DNA from: JBFWNZ01 sp050250795
Lineage (GTDB): Bacteria; Pseudomonadota; Alphaproteobacteria; UBA8366
Direction of reading: 5' to 3'
DNA: 7,872 bases
Assembly: GCA_050250795.1 (NCBI GenBank)
Contig: JBFWNZ010000173.1
Span: 1-7,872 of the forward strand
In this document: positions 1-6,266 of the stretch, piece by piece
How positions within the stretch are numbered: the stretch's first letter is position 1
Layout of the letters: every line of letters begins with the position of its first letter
Position numbers and translations under genes: made by a program
The notes under the pieces: generated by a model
What the model saw: only the letters and a program-made list of their open reading frames with translations
Databases searched by the model: none
What the model was told of the DNA's origin: nothing

Positions 1-20
1 AGGGGTTCGGGGTGGCCTAG

Positions 21-242
21 ATGAACCTCGCCACCCTCTACCGGGACGGCCAGGGCGTCGGCAAGGATGCCGGCGAGGCCTATTTCTGGTTCAGCCTCGC
101 GGCCAAGGAGAACCGGTCGGGCGCCGACAAGCAGCGCGACCAGATCGCAGCCCAGCTTCCCCCGGCGCAGCTGGCCGAGATGAACAAGCGGCTGTCCGAA
201 TGGAAGCCCTCCAGCGGCATCAGCGAGGGCAAGGACGGCTGA
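21..242 (+). CDS. Sel1-repeat (SLR) protein, C-terminal part; possibly the tail of an interrupted gene
   Basis: The 73 visible residues match the end of a Sel1-like repeat protein: a repeat core (NLATLYRDGQGV, then an acidic/Ala stretch and AYFWFSLAA) at residues 2-27, followed by a charged helical tail ending around WKP at residues 61-63. Sel1 proteins are solenoids of TPR-like helical pairs used for protein-protein contacts, often secreted or periplasmic; no enzyme activity is implied. The ATG at 21 is only the first start after an in-frame TAG at 18-20. In the same frame, positions 3-17 read GFGVA, which fits the preceding part of a Sel1 repeat, with TAG in place of the usual Gln codon CAG. 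So this is probably the 3' end of a longer gene that is either broken by a nonsense change or carries a sequence error. The G-rich run before the ATG could act as a weak ribosome site, so an independent short ORF is not excluded. The family is clear; gene status is uncertain. Confidence 0.6.
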   Translation: MNLATLYRDGQGVGKDAGEAYFWFSLAAKENRSGADKQRDQIAAQLPPAQLAEMNKRLSEWKPSSGISEGKDG

Positions 243-266
243 CCGGCCGTTTCATCGCAGTGCACG

Positions 267-294
267 AAGGCCCGCCGCTTCCGGCGGGCCTTTT
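267..294 (+). terminator. Rho-independent terminator hairpin between convergent genes
   Basis: An 11-bp perfect stem (267-277 pairing with 282-292) closes a CTTC tetraloop at 278-281. The stem is GC-rich with A-T pairs at its base and is followed by a TTTT run at 291-294. It lies 24 bp after the stop of the Sel1-repeat gene, so it is best read as that gene's terminator. On the minus strand the same hairpin starts 4 bp after the stop of the CoxL-like gene, but there only two U residues follow the stem. It may therefore serve both genes, with a weaker effect on the minus strand. Confidence 0.78.
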
Positions 295-296
295 GC

Positions 297-2657
297 TTAT
301 GCCGCCTGGCGTGCGCCCCTGACGATGATGCGCCACGCCTTCTCCGCCGTGACCGGCATCTCCAGCCCCTGCGTGTCGTAGTCGCGCAGCGCGTCGAGGA
401 CCGCGTTCATGACCGCCGGCATCGCCGCCGTCGGGCCGGACTCCCCACAGCCCTTCACGCCCAGCGGATTGGTCGCGCAGCGCGTCTCGGTCACGCCCCA
501 GTCGAAATTGGGCAGATGCGTCGCGCGCGGCATGCAGTAATCCATGAAGGAACCCGTCAGCAGCTGCCCCGACTCCGCATAGCGGATGTCCTCCCACAGA
601 ATCTGGCCGATGCCCTGGGCGATGCCGCCATGCAACTGGCCCTCCAGCAGCATCGGGTTGACCACCGTGCCGAAATCGCTGACCAGCGCATAGCGTGTGA
701 CCTCGATCTCGCCCGTCTCCATGTCGATCTCGATCTCGCAGGCATGGCAGCCATTGGGATAGCTATAGGACTTGGCGCTGAAATGCGCCGCCGCCTCGAA
801 GCCGAGATCCATCCCGGCGGGTACGATGGCGTCGTTGAACGACGCCTTCGCCACCTGGACGATGTCGACGGCGCGGTCGGTACCCGCCACGCGGAACCGG
901 CCGTCGGCGAAATCGATGTCGGCGGCGCTCGCCTCCATCATGTTGGCGGCAATGTGGCGGCCCTTTTCGATCAGGATATGCGATGCCTGGTGGATCGCCG
1001 TGCCGGCGATGGTCGTCACGCGCGAGCCGCCCGCGCCGGTACCGTGACCGACCCGGTCGGTATCGCCCTGCACCACCCGGATGCCCTCCAGCGGCAGCCC
1101 CAGCAGATCGGCGGCGATCTGGCTGAAGACCGTGGCGTGGCCCTGTCCGTGCGTGCAGGCCGTGTTGGTCAGGGTCAGCGAGCCCGTCGGATCGAACTGC
1201 AAGCCGACCCGGCCGTCCTTGTAGCCATCCGGCTCGGTATAGGCGGAGAAGCCGAAGCCCAGCAGACGCCCGCGCTCGCGCGCCGCCGTCCGGCGCGCCG
1301 CCAGCCCCGCGCGATCCGCCAGCGCCAGCGCCGCGTCCATATTGGCCGCGAAGTCGCCGCTGTCGTAGACGAGACCCGTCGCGGCCTTGTAGGGCAGGTC
1401 TGCCGGCCGGACCATGTTGCGGCGGCGCAGCTCCGCCGGGTCCATGCCCATATCGCGGGCCGCCTGGTCCACCACCCGCTCCACGAGATAGCAGTATTCC
1501 GGCTTGCCCGCGCCGCGATAGGCCGCGATGGGCACCGTGTTGGTGAACACGCATTGCGCCTGCGCATGGATCGCCGGGATACGGTACACGTTGCTTAGCA
1601 TGCGTGTGCCGCCCGAGGTCGGGATGATGGCGCCCGAGCCGCCGATATACGCCCCCATGTTCGACAGAATGCCGGTGCGCAGCGCCAGGAAGCGCCCCTC
1701 CGCGTCCATGGCGAGTTCCGCCGTCTGGATATGGTCGCGCGCGTGATAGTCCGAGAGGAAGGCATCGCTGCGGTCCCCGAACCACTTCACCGGCCGCCCG
1801 ATCTTCCGGGCCGCCCAGGCGACCAGTATCTGCTCGGGATAGACGAAATTCTTCGCGCCGAAGCCGCCCCCCACATCGGTCGGCGTGACGAGACGGATGT
1901 CGCTCGCCGGCACCTTGAGGCCCTGGGCGGCAATGCCCGTATGCACCGGCGTGCCGCCATGGGTCGGCGTGTAGATCGTGTAGCGCCCTTCGCCCGCGTC
2001 GTATGCGGCGACCACGCCGCGCGGCTCCAGCGCCGCCGCCGACACGCGGTTGATGACCGTCTCGACCCGCGCCACGCGATATGCCTGCCGGAACGCGGCG
2101 TCCACCCCGGCCCGGTCGCCCCATTCCCAATCGAGGGCGAGGTTGCGCCCGATGCCGTCCCAGACCCGCGGCGCCTCGGGATCGAGCGCGGCATGCGCGT
2201 CCACGACGGCGGGATGGACGTCGTAGTCGACGGCGACCAGATCGGCCGCGTCGCGCGCAATGGCCGCGCTCTCCGCCATCACCATGGCCACGATCTCGCC
2301 GACATGACGGATCCGGTCGGCGGGCATCGCGATGCGCAGCGGGTTGTGGATCGCGGAGCCGTCGCGGTTCTTCAGCGGCATCGCATTGTGCATGGCGCCC
2401 AGATGGTCGGCCGCCAGGTCCGCGCCGGTGAGGACCGCAATCACGCCGGGCAGGGCCACGGCCTCGGCCGCGTCCACCCCGCGCACCGTCGCGTGGGCAT
2501 GCGGCGAGCGCACGAACCACGCATGCGTTTCGCCGGGAAGGTCGATATCGTCGATGAAGCGGCCCCGACCGGTCAGCAGCGCCCAATCCTCGCGCCGCTT
2601 CACGCGTTTGCCGATACCCACCTCGCGCCCGCGCGCCTCGCCTGCCGGATCGTTCAC
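297..2657 (-). CDS. Xanthine dehydrogenase/CoxL-family molybdopterin-binding large subunit
   Basis: This 786-residue protein is a molybdenum hydroxylase large subunit, binding molybdopterin cytosine dinucleotide and hydroxylating a carbon of an N-heterocycle or aldehyde with water. Its length is normal for the family (about 760-800). An N-terminal a/b-hammerhead domain carries LLTGRGRF and SPHAHATV (residues 27-58). The Mo-binding part has GGGFG (263-267), AYRGAG (379-384), HGQGHA (503-508), GTGAGGSR (539-546) and GVKGCGESG (733-741), in which E739 is the expected catalytic glutamate. The AYRGAG loop lacks the Cys of true CO dehydrogenase (AYxCSFR), so this is not form I CODH. The Gln normally found in the T-Q motif of the Mo pocket is His233 here. 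The GTG start at 2655-2657 is chosen because GGGGGAG sits 8 nt upstream and the family's N-terminal motif follows directly; the open frame extends to 2870 but would overlap denD. The gene lies 79 nt after denD on the same strand. The Fe-S and FAD subunits it should need are not in the window. Substrate unknown. Confidence 0.92.
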   Translation of the reverse strand: MNDPAGEARGREVGIGKRVKRREDWALLTGRGRFIDDIDLPGETHAWFVRSPHAHATVRGVDAAEAVALPGVIAVLTGADLAADHLGAMHNAMPLKNRDGSAIHNPLRIAMPADRIRHVGEIVAMVMAESAAIARDAADLVAVDYDVHPAVVDAHAALDPEAPRVWDGIGRNLALDWEWGDRAGVDAAFRQAYRVARVETVINRVSAAALEPRGVVAAYDAGEGRYTIYTPTHGGTPVHTGIAAQGLKVPASDIRLVTPTDVGGGFGAKNFVYPEQILVAWAARKIGRPVKWFGDRSDAFLSDYHARDHIQTAELAMDAEGRFLALRTGILSNMGAYIGGSGAIIPTSGGTRMLSNVYRIPAIHAQAQCVFTNTVPIAAYRGAGKPEYCYLVERVVDQAARDMGMDPAELRRRNMVRPADLPYKAATGLVYDSGDFAANMDAALALADRAGLAARRTAARERGRLLGFGFSAYTEPDGYKDGRVGLQFDPTGSLTLTNTACTHGQGHATVFSQIAADLLGLPLEGIRVVQGDTDRVGHGTGAGGSRVTTIAGTAIHQASHILIEKGRHIAANMMEASAADIDFADGRFRVAGTDRAVDIVQVAKASFNDAIVPAGMDLGFEAAAHFSAKSYSYPNGCHACEIEIDMETGEIEVTRYALVSDFGTVVNPMLLEGQLHGGIAQGIGQILWEDIRYAESGQLLTGSFMDYCMPRATHLPNFDWGVTETRCATNPLGVKGCGESGPTAAMPAVMNAVLDALRDYDTQGLEMPVTAEKAWRIIVRGARQAA

Positions 2658-2665
2658 CGCCGCAT

Positions 2666-2672
2666 CTCCCCC
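2666..2672 (-). promoter_or_regulatory. Ribosome binding site deciding the GTG start of the CoxL-like gene
   Basis: On the minus strand this reads GGGGGAG, 8 nt before the GTG at 2655-2657. An ATG lies between them (2663-2665), but it is in another frame and hits a stop after three codons. The site supports translation from GTG rather than from upstream codons inside denD. Confidence 0.65.
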
Positions 2673-2736
2673 GAACCGTCTTGATGTCTGTTCTTCGGCG
2701 GGAACGGTAGCCGATATGGCGGGGGTGCGAAACGTC

Positions 2737-3738
2737 CTACCGGGTGTAAACCGCATGCTGGGCGGGCAGGTCGTCCTCGACGAAAGCCTGGACGATCGCA
2801 TCGAGGCCGGCATCGGCGACGAAGCCCATGGCCAGGGCACGCGGCGTCTCGAACCGCGACGGCCAGCCATCGACGATCCGCTGCACGAAGGCGTCCGGCT
2901 CGAACCGGACCCGCGCCGCCATCGCGTCGCCGCCGGCGCGCCGCAGGGCGGCGATGCTGTCCTCGACCGAGATGGTGACGCCCGGCAGGTTCAGCACCCG
3001 CCAGCTGCCCCAGGCGGCCGCGTCCAGTTCATGGGCATGCAGGAAGGCGGCGACCGTCCGGCGCGGCGACAGAACCCACATCCGGCTGTCCGGCCGCACC
3101 GGACAGACCGCCTCGCGGCCGGCCAACGGCTCGCGCAGGATGCTGCTGGCCCAGGTGGACGCGGCGCGGTTGGGACGGCCGGGACGGATCACCACGGTCG
3201 GCAGCCGGATCGACCGGCCATCGACATAGCCCTTGCGGCTGTAGTCGTTGACCAGATATTCGCCGATCACCTTGGTCGCGCCATAGGTGGTGGCCGGCAT
3301 CGGCGTCGTCGCATCGGTGACGGTTGCGGGCAAGTCGCCGCCGAACGCCGCGACCGAACTGGCAAAGATCAGACGCGGCGCACCGCCCCCCGCCCGGCAT
3401 GCTTCCAGCAGCGCCCGCGTGCCCGCGAGATTGGCGCGCATGCCGAGATCGAAATCCTCTTCCGCCGCAGCGCTGACCACGGCCGCCAGATGGAACACGC
3501 TGTCGGTCTCCGCGTCGACCAGCCGCGCCAGCAGCGCCCGGTCGTCAACAGGCCCCGTGACGACGCGTAGGCGCGGATCGTCCGGCAACGCCGGGTCGGG
3601 CGGCACGACGTCCAGCGCCACGATCCGGTCCACCGGCCCGCGACGGCCCTGCCGATCCGTCAATTCCGCGCCGCCCAGCAATGCTGCGACGATCCGGCGC
3701 CCGATCATGCCGGCGCCGCCCGTGACCACGACCTTCAT
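2737..3738 (-). CDS. denD: NAD-dependent extended SDR, D-erythronate dehydrogenase (DenD) family
   Basis: This 333-residue cytoplasmic NAD(P)-dependent dehydrogenase belongs to the extended short-chain dehydrogenase (epimerase/dehydratase) superfamily. The Rossmann motif TGGAGMIG is at residues 6-13 (GxxGxxG), an acidic D43 ends the second strand and suggests NAD preference, and the active-site set is ASS at 126-128 plus YGATK (Y152, K156). The order FHLAAVVS (82-89), VNDYSRKG (163-170), LSPRR (223-227) and a C-terminal GWPSRF (291-296) is what I recall from DenD, which oxidises D-erythronate to 2-oxo-D-erythronate (EC 1.1.1.410). The assignment is from memory of the family, not an alignment. 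The usual DenD neighbours (OtnK-type kinase, OtnC aldolase, OtnI isomerase) are absent here, so the true substrate may be another 2- or 3-hydroxy acid. The ATG at 3738 has AGGGAGG 8 nt upstream. The CoxL-like gene follows after 79 nt with no visible terminator, so the two are probably co-transcribed. The DUF1491 gene upstream is divergent. Confidence 0.85.
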   Translation of the reverse strand: MKVVVTGGAGMIGRRIVAALLGGAELTDRQGRRGPVDRIVALDVVPPDPALPDDPRLRVVTGPVDDRALLARLVDAETDSVFHLAAVVSAAAEEDFDLGMRANLAGTRALLEACRAGGGAPRLIFASSVAAFGGDLPATVTDATTPMPATTYGATKVIGEYLVNDYSRKGYVDGRSIRLPTVVIRPGRPNRAASTWASSILREPLAGREAVCPVRPDSRMWVLSPRRTVAAFLHAHELDAAAWGSWRVLNLPGVTISVEDSIAALRRAGGDAMAARVRFEPDAFVQRIVDGWPSRFETPRALAMGFVADAGLDAIVQAFVEDDLPAQHAVYTR

Positions 3739-3746
3739 CGGCCTTC

Positions 3747-3753
3747 CCTCCCT
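3747..3753 (-). promoter_or_regulatory. Ribosome binding site of denD
   Basis: On the minus strand this reads AGGGAGG, 8 nt before the ATG at 3736-3738. It is a near-ideal Shine-Dalgarno match and fixes the start of the denD-like gene. Confidence 0.75.
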
Positions 3754-3763
3754 GTTTCGTGGA

Positions 3764-3793
3764 AGTGTCGTCGGCGCGGAGGGGCCGAGTCAA
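3764..3793 (-). promoter_or_regulatory. Candidate sigma-70-type promoter for denD and the CoxL-like gene
   Basis: Within the 97-bp divergent intergenic region the minus strand has TTGACT (3793 to 3788; five of six -35 consensus positions), an 18-nt spacer, and GACACT (3769 to 3764; only three of six -10 positions). A start near 3757 would leave a short leader containing the AGGGAGG site. The -35 is good and the -10 poor, so this is a tentative call. Some promoter is expected here, because the hyuBA transcript would have to cross 440 nt, including an opposing gene, to reach denD. Confidence 0.3.
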
Positions 3794-3820
3794 ACGGGGC
3801 TCTCGCCGCGGCTTATGCCT

Positions 3821-3826
3821 GCTAGT
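3821..3826 (+). promoter_or_regulatory. Candidate -10 element (GCTAGT) for the DUF1491 gene
   Basis: GCTAGT resembles the GCTA core of alphaproteobacterial housekeeping -10 elements and lies 9 bp before the ATG at 3836. A transcription start about 7-10 nt downstream would fall on or next to that ATG, which suggests a leaderless mRNA and would explain the lack of a Shine-Dalgarno sequence. No convincing -35 element is visible. Confidence 0.25.
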
Positions 3827-3835
3827 CTTGAAGCC

Positions 3836-4174
3836 ATGGCTGCTGCCCGCCTTCCCACCGCCCTCTGGGTCATGGCCCAGGTTCGCCGCTGCAACGACGC
3901 GGGCGTGCCGGCCATGGTGCTGCGCAAGGGCGACCCCGACGGCGGCATGGTAATCCTGCGGACCAGCCTGCTGGACGGGACCAGCAGGGTGCATTCCCTG
4001 ACCCGCGATATGGAGGGGGAACTCGCCTGGATGGGCGCGCTCGGGGGCGAGGCGAAACCGGATGCGGAGGTCGACGCCTATATCGCGCGCCAGACCCAGC
4101 GCGACCCCGACCTCTGGGTGATCGAGGTCGAGGACCGCGCCGGATGCGTCCGGTTCGACGGAAAGCTGCTGTAG
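3836..4174 (+). CDS. DUF1491 family protein
   Basis: This 112-residue cytoplasmic protein has no signal peptide or membrane segment. It matches the DUF1491 family, small alphaproteobacterial proteins of about 110 residues and unknown function. Recognisable parts are LPTALWVMAQVRRC near the N-terminus (residues 6-19), RKGDPDGG (30-37), AYIARQTQRDPDLWVIEVED (82-101) and a C-terminal FDGKLL. The family match is from memory of its conserved RDPDLWV-I-ED block. The start at 3836 puts the conserved LPT-LWV motif at residue 6, as is typical; an ATG at 3815 would add seven unconserved residues, and the frame stays open back to 3287 only as an antisense shadow of denD. Neither ATG has a clear Shine-Dalgarno. 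The gene points against the catabolic genes: its start is 97 bp from denD's start and its stop is 4 bp from hyuA's stop, with no terminator between them. It is probably unrelated to their pathway. Confidence 0.85.
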   Translation: MAAARLPTALWVMAQVRRCNDAGVPAMVLRKGDPDGGMVILRTSLLDGTSRVHSLTRDMEGELAWMGALGGEAKPDAEVDAYIARQTQRDPDLWVIEVEDRAGCVRFDGKLL

Positions 4175-4178
4175 CGGC

Positions 4179-6266
4179 CTATTGCCGTTCCAGCACCACG
4201 TTGTTCCAGTCGTCGAGCCGCGCCGACCAGCCGGGACGGACGACGATGGTGGTGTCGTATTCCTCGACGATCAGCGGCCCCTGCTCGGTCTTGCCCGCCA
4301 GGCCCGACCGCGGCACGACCGGCGTGTCGAGCCAGCCATGCTCCGACCCGAAATAGGCCGTCCGGCGGCTGGCGGCCGGCACCTTCTCCATCGCCCGGCG
4401 GGCCCGTTCGGGCACGCGCGGCGTTTCGTCGATGCCGCGCCCGACCGCCTTGATCGAGACGATCTGAAGCGTCTCCTTGTCCGAGCGATAGCCGAAGGTG
4501 TGGTTGTGCAGCTGCGCGAACCGCTCGGCGAAGTCGGCAAGGCCGGCCGCGTCCAGCTTCGGCCCCTTGAAGGGCACGGTCAGCGACGAGTTCTGGCCCA
4601 CATACTTCACCTCGGCCGACAGCGAGATGGTCTGCCGCCCCGCGCCCTTAAAGCCGTCCGCTTCCAGCAGCCGCGCCGCCTCGTCGACCAGCCCCTGAAG
4701 CGCCGCGTTCAGCTCCTCCAGCTTCAGGCTGTCGAGACGCCGGTAGAAGGCGCGGATCGGCTGGTGCTCCATGTCGGCGAACAGCAGGCCGAGCGCGCAG
4801 AACAGCCCGGCGACCGGCGGCACGACGATCTTGGAGATGCGCAGCGATTCCGCGAGACCGCAGACATGCACGCCGCCATTGCCGCCGAACCCGACCAGCG
4901 TGAAATCCGCCGGATCGAGACCGCGCTCCGACGACACGGCGGAAAGCGCGCGCATCATCGTGGCGTTGGCGATCAGATGGATGCCATAGGCAAGGTCCGT
5001 CTGCTTCTGCCCCACCCGCTCGGCCAGCGCGATCATCTGCGCCTCCGCCTTCGGCCGGTTCACCTTCAACTCGCCGCCGACCAGATATTCCTGGTTCAGA
5101 TAGCCCAGCAGCAGGTTGGCGTCGGTCACGGTGGGGTCCATGCCGCCCCGGTCGTAGCAGACGGGCCCCGGTGCGGCGCCCGCGCTGCGCGGCCCTACCT
5201 GCACGGCACCGCCGGCATCCACCCAGGCGATGGAGCCGCCGCCGGCGCCCACCTCGGCGATGTCGATGGTCGGCACCTGCACGACATAGCCGCCGCCGCG
5301 GATCATGCGGTGGCCCAGCGCGGCGCCGCCGCCGACCTCGGTCTCCGGCGACAGGCCGAAGCGGCCGCCCTCGATGATCGCGGCCTTGGCGGTCGTCCCG
5401 CCCATGTCGAAGACCAGCATGCTGTCGGCGCCGATGCGCGATCCCATGCGCTGTGCGCCCACCACGCCGGCCGCCGGGCCGGATTCGATGATGTAGACCG
5501 GATTCCGGGCCGCGCCGAGGGCCGGCAGCACGCCGCCATTCGACTGCATGATGTTGAGCGAGACCTTGAGCCCCAGATCGCCCAGCCGGCGCAGCAGCGA
5601 TTCCACATACCGCTCGATCACCGGCCGGATATAGGCGTTCACCACCACGGTGCTGGTGCGCTCGTATTCCTGCACCTGGGGCACCAGTTCCGTCGAGATC
5701 GTGACCGGCACGCCCGGCGCGTTGGCGCGCAGGATTTCCGCCGCCCGCTCCTCATGCGCCGGATTGGCATAGGCGTTGATGAAGCAGACCGCGATGGCAT
5801 CGACGCCGAGCTCGGCGCAACGCTTGCCGACGGCGGCGCATTCCGCCTCGTCCAGCGGCAGGAACACCTCGCCCGAGGCCATGATGCGCTCGGGCACCTC
5901 CATGCGCAGGCGCCGCTCGACCAGCGGCTCCGGCTTGCGGAAATCGAGGTCGTAGAGGCGCGGCGCCCGGAAGCGGCCGATTTCCAGCACGTCGCGGAAG
6001 CCCTTGGTCGTAACCAGCGCCACCTTCACGCCCTTGCGCTCGATGATCGCGTTGGTGGCCACGGTCGTGCCGTGCCCCACCTCGCGGATCGCCGTGACCG
6101 GAATGCCGGTCTCGGCCAGCAGGGCGGCGGTGCCTTCCTGGATCGCGCGGCTGTAATCGTCGGGCGTGGACAGCACCTTCTTGCTGTACAGCGCCCCGTC
6201 ATCCCCCAGCAGCACGATGTCGGTGAAGGTGCCGCCGATATCCACACCCAGGCGATAGGCCGTCAT
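4179..6266 (-). CDS. Hydantoinase/oxoprolinase family subunit A (HyuA-like, ATP-binding)
   Basis: This 695-residue protein has the length of HyuA of N-methylhydantoinase (about 690) and of the acetone carboxylase beta subunit (about 715). It belongs to the ASKHA-fold ATPase family that activates an amide or ketone substrate with ATP and works with a HyuB-type partner. The N-terminal Hydant_A_N domain starts with GVDIGGTFTDIVL (residues 7-19, phosphate-1 loop) and has HGTTVATNAIIERKG (65-79). The Hydantoinase_A domain has ESGPAAGVVGA (261-271), FDMGGTTAKAA (286-296, phosphate-2 loop), VGAGGGSIAWVD (339-350), GPVCYDRGG (367-375) and FGGNGGVHV (460-468; many relatives have FGGAGPLHA). A C-terminal domain follows from about residue 510. 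The ATG overlaps the hyuB stop as ATGA, and AGGGAG lies 7 nt upstream, so the two subunits are translationally coupled. No acetone-carboxylase-type gamma subunit is seen in the window. The family is certain; whether it is a lactam/hydantoin hydrolase or a carboxylase is not decidable here. Confidence 0.93.
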   Translation of the reverse strand: MTAYRLGVDIGGTFTDIVLLGDDGALYSKKVLSTPDDYSRAIQEGTAALLAETGIPVTAIREVGHGTTVATNAIIERKGVKVALVTTKGFRDVLEIGRFRAPRLYDLDFRKPEPLVERRLRMEVPERIMASGEVFLPLDEAECAAVGKRCAELGVDAIAVCFINAYANPAHEERAAEILRANAPGVPVTISTELVPQVQEYERTSTVVVNAYIRPVIERYVESLLRRLGDLGLKVSLNIMQSNGGVLPALGAARNPVYIIESGPAAGVVGAQRMGSRIGADSMLVFDMGGTTAKAAIIEGGRFGLSPETEVGGGAALGHRMIRGGGYVVQVPTIDIAEVGAGGGSIAWVDAGGAVQVGPRSAGAAPGPVCYDRGGMDPTVTDANLLLGYLNQEYLVGGELKVNRPKAEAQMIALAERVGQKQTDLAYGIHLIANATMMRALSAVSSERGLDPADFTLVGFGGNGGVHVCGLAESLRISKIVVPPVAGLFCALGLLFADMEHQPIRAFYRRLDSLKLEELNAALQGLVDEAARLLEADGFKGAGRQTISLSAEVKYVGQNSSLTVPFKGPKLDAAGLADFAERFAQLHNHTFGYRSDKETLQIVSIKAVGRGIDETPRVPERARRAMEKVPAASRRTAYFGSEHGWLDTPVVPRSGLAGKTEQGPLIVEEYDTTIVVRPGWSARLDDWNNVVLERQ

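Noticed and set aside
763..2586. Minus-strand open frame of 607 codons inside the CoxL-like gene
   Set aside because: The translation is Gly/Arg-rich low-complexity sequence in a second frame of a gene with intact molybdenum hydroxylase motifs. No family features are visible.
297..2657. True carbon monoxide dehydrogenase (coxL)
   Set aside because: The active-site loop is AYRGAG, not the Cys-containing AYxCSFR of form I CO dehydrogenase, and no coxM or coxS is seen.
2658..2870. N-terminal extension of the CoxL-like frame back to 2870
   Set aside because: It overlaps the 3' end of denD in another frame, encodes Arg/Pro/Ser-rich sequence unlike the family N-terminus, and the strong ribosome site at 2666-2672 points to GTG at 2657.
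516..3570. Several plus-strand open frames of 300-400 codons opposite the CoxL-like and denD genes
   Set aside because: All are antisense to well-supported genes, have Arg/Ala/His-biased composition and lack ribosome sites or recognisable domains.
3287..3835. N-terminal extension of the DUF1491 frame back to 3287
   Set aside because: It is antisense to denD, and the known family starts just before the LPT-LWV motif, which lies right after 3836.
3832..3841. Perfect 10-bp palindrome AGCCATGGCT across the DUF1491 start codon
   Set aside because: It is short and made by common GC-rich codons around ATG; there is no second copy or further symmetry to suggest an operator.
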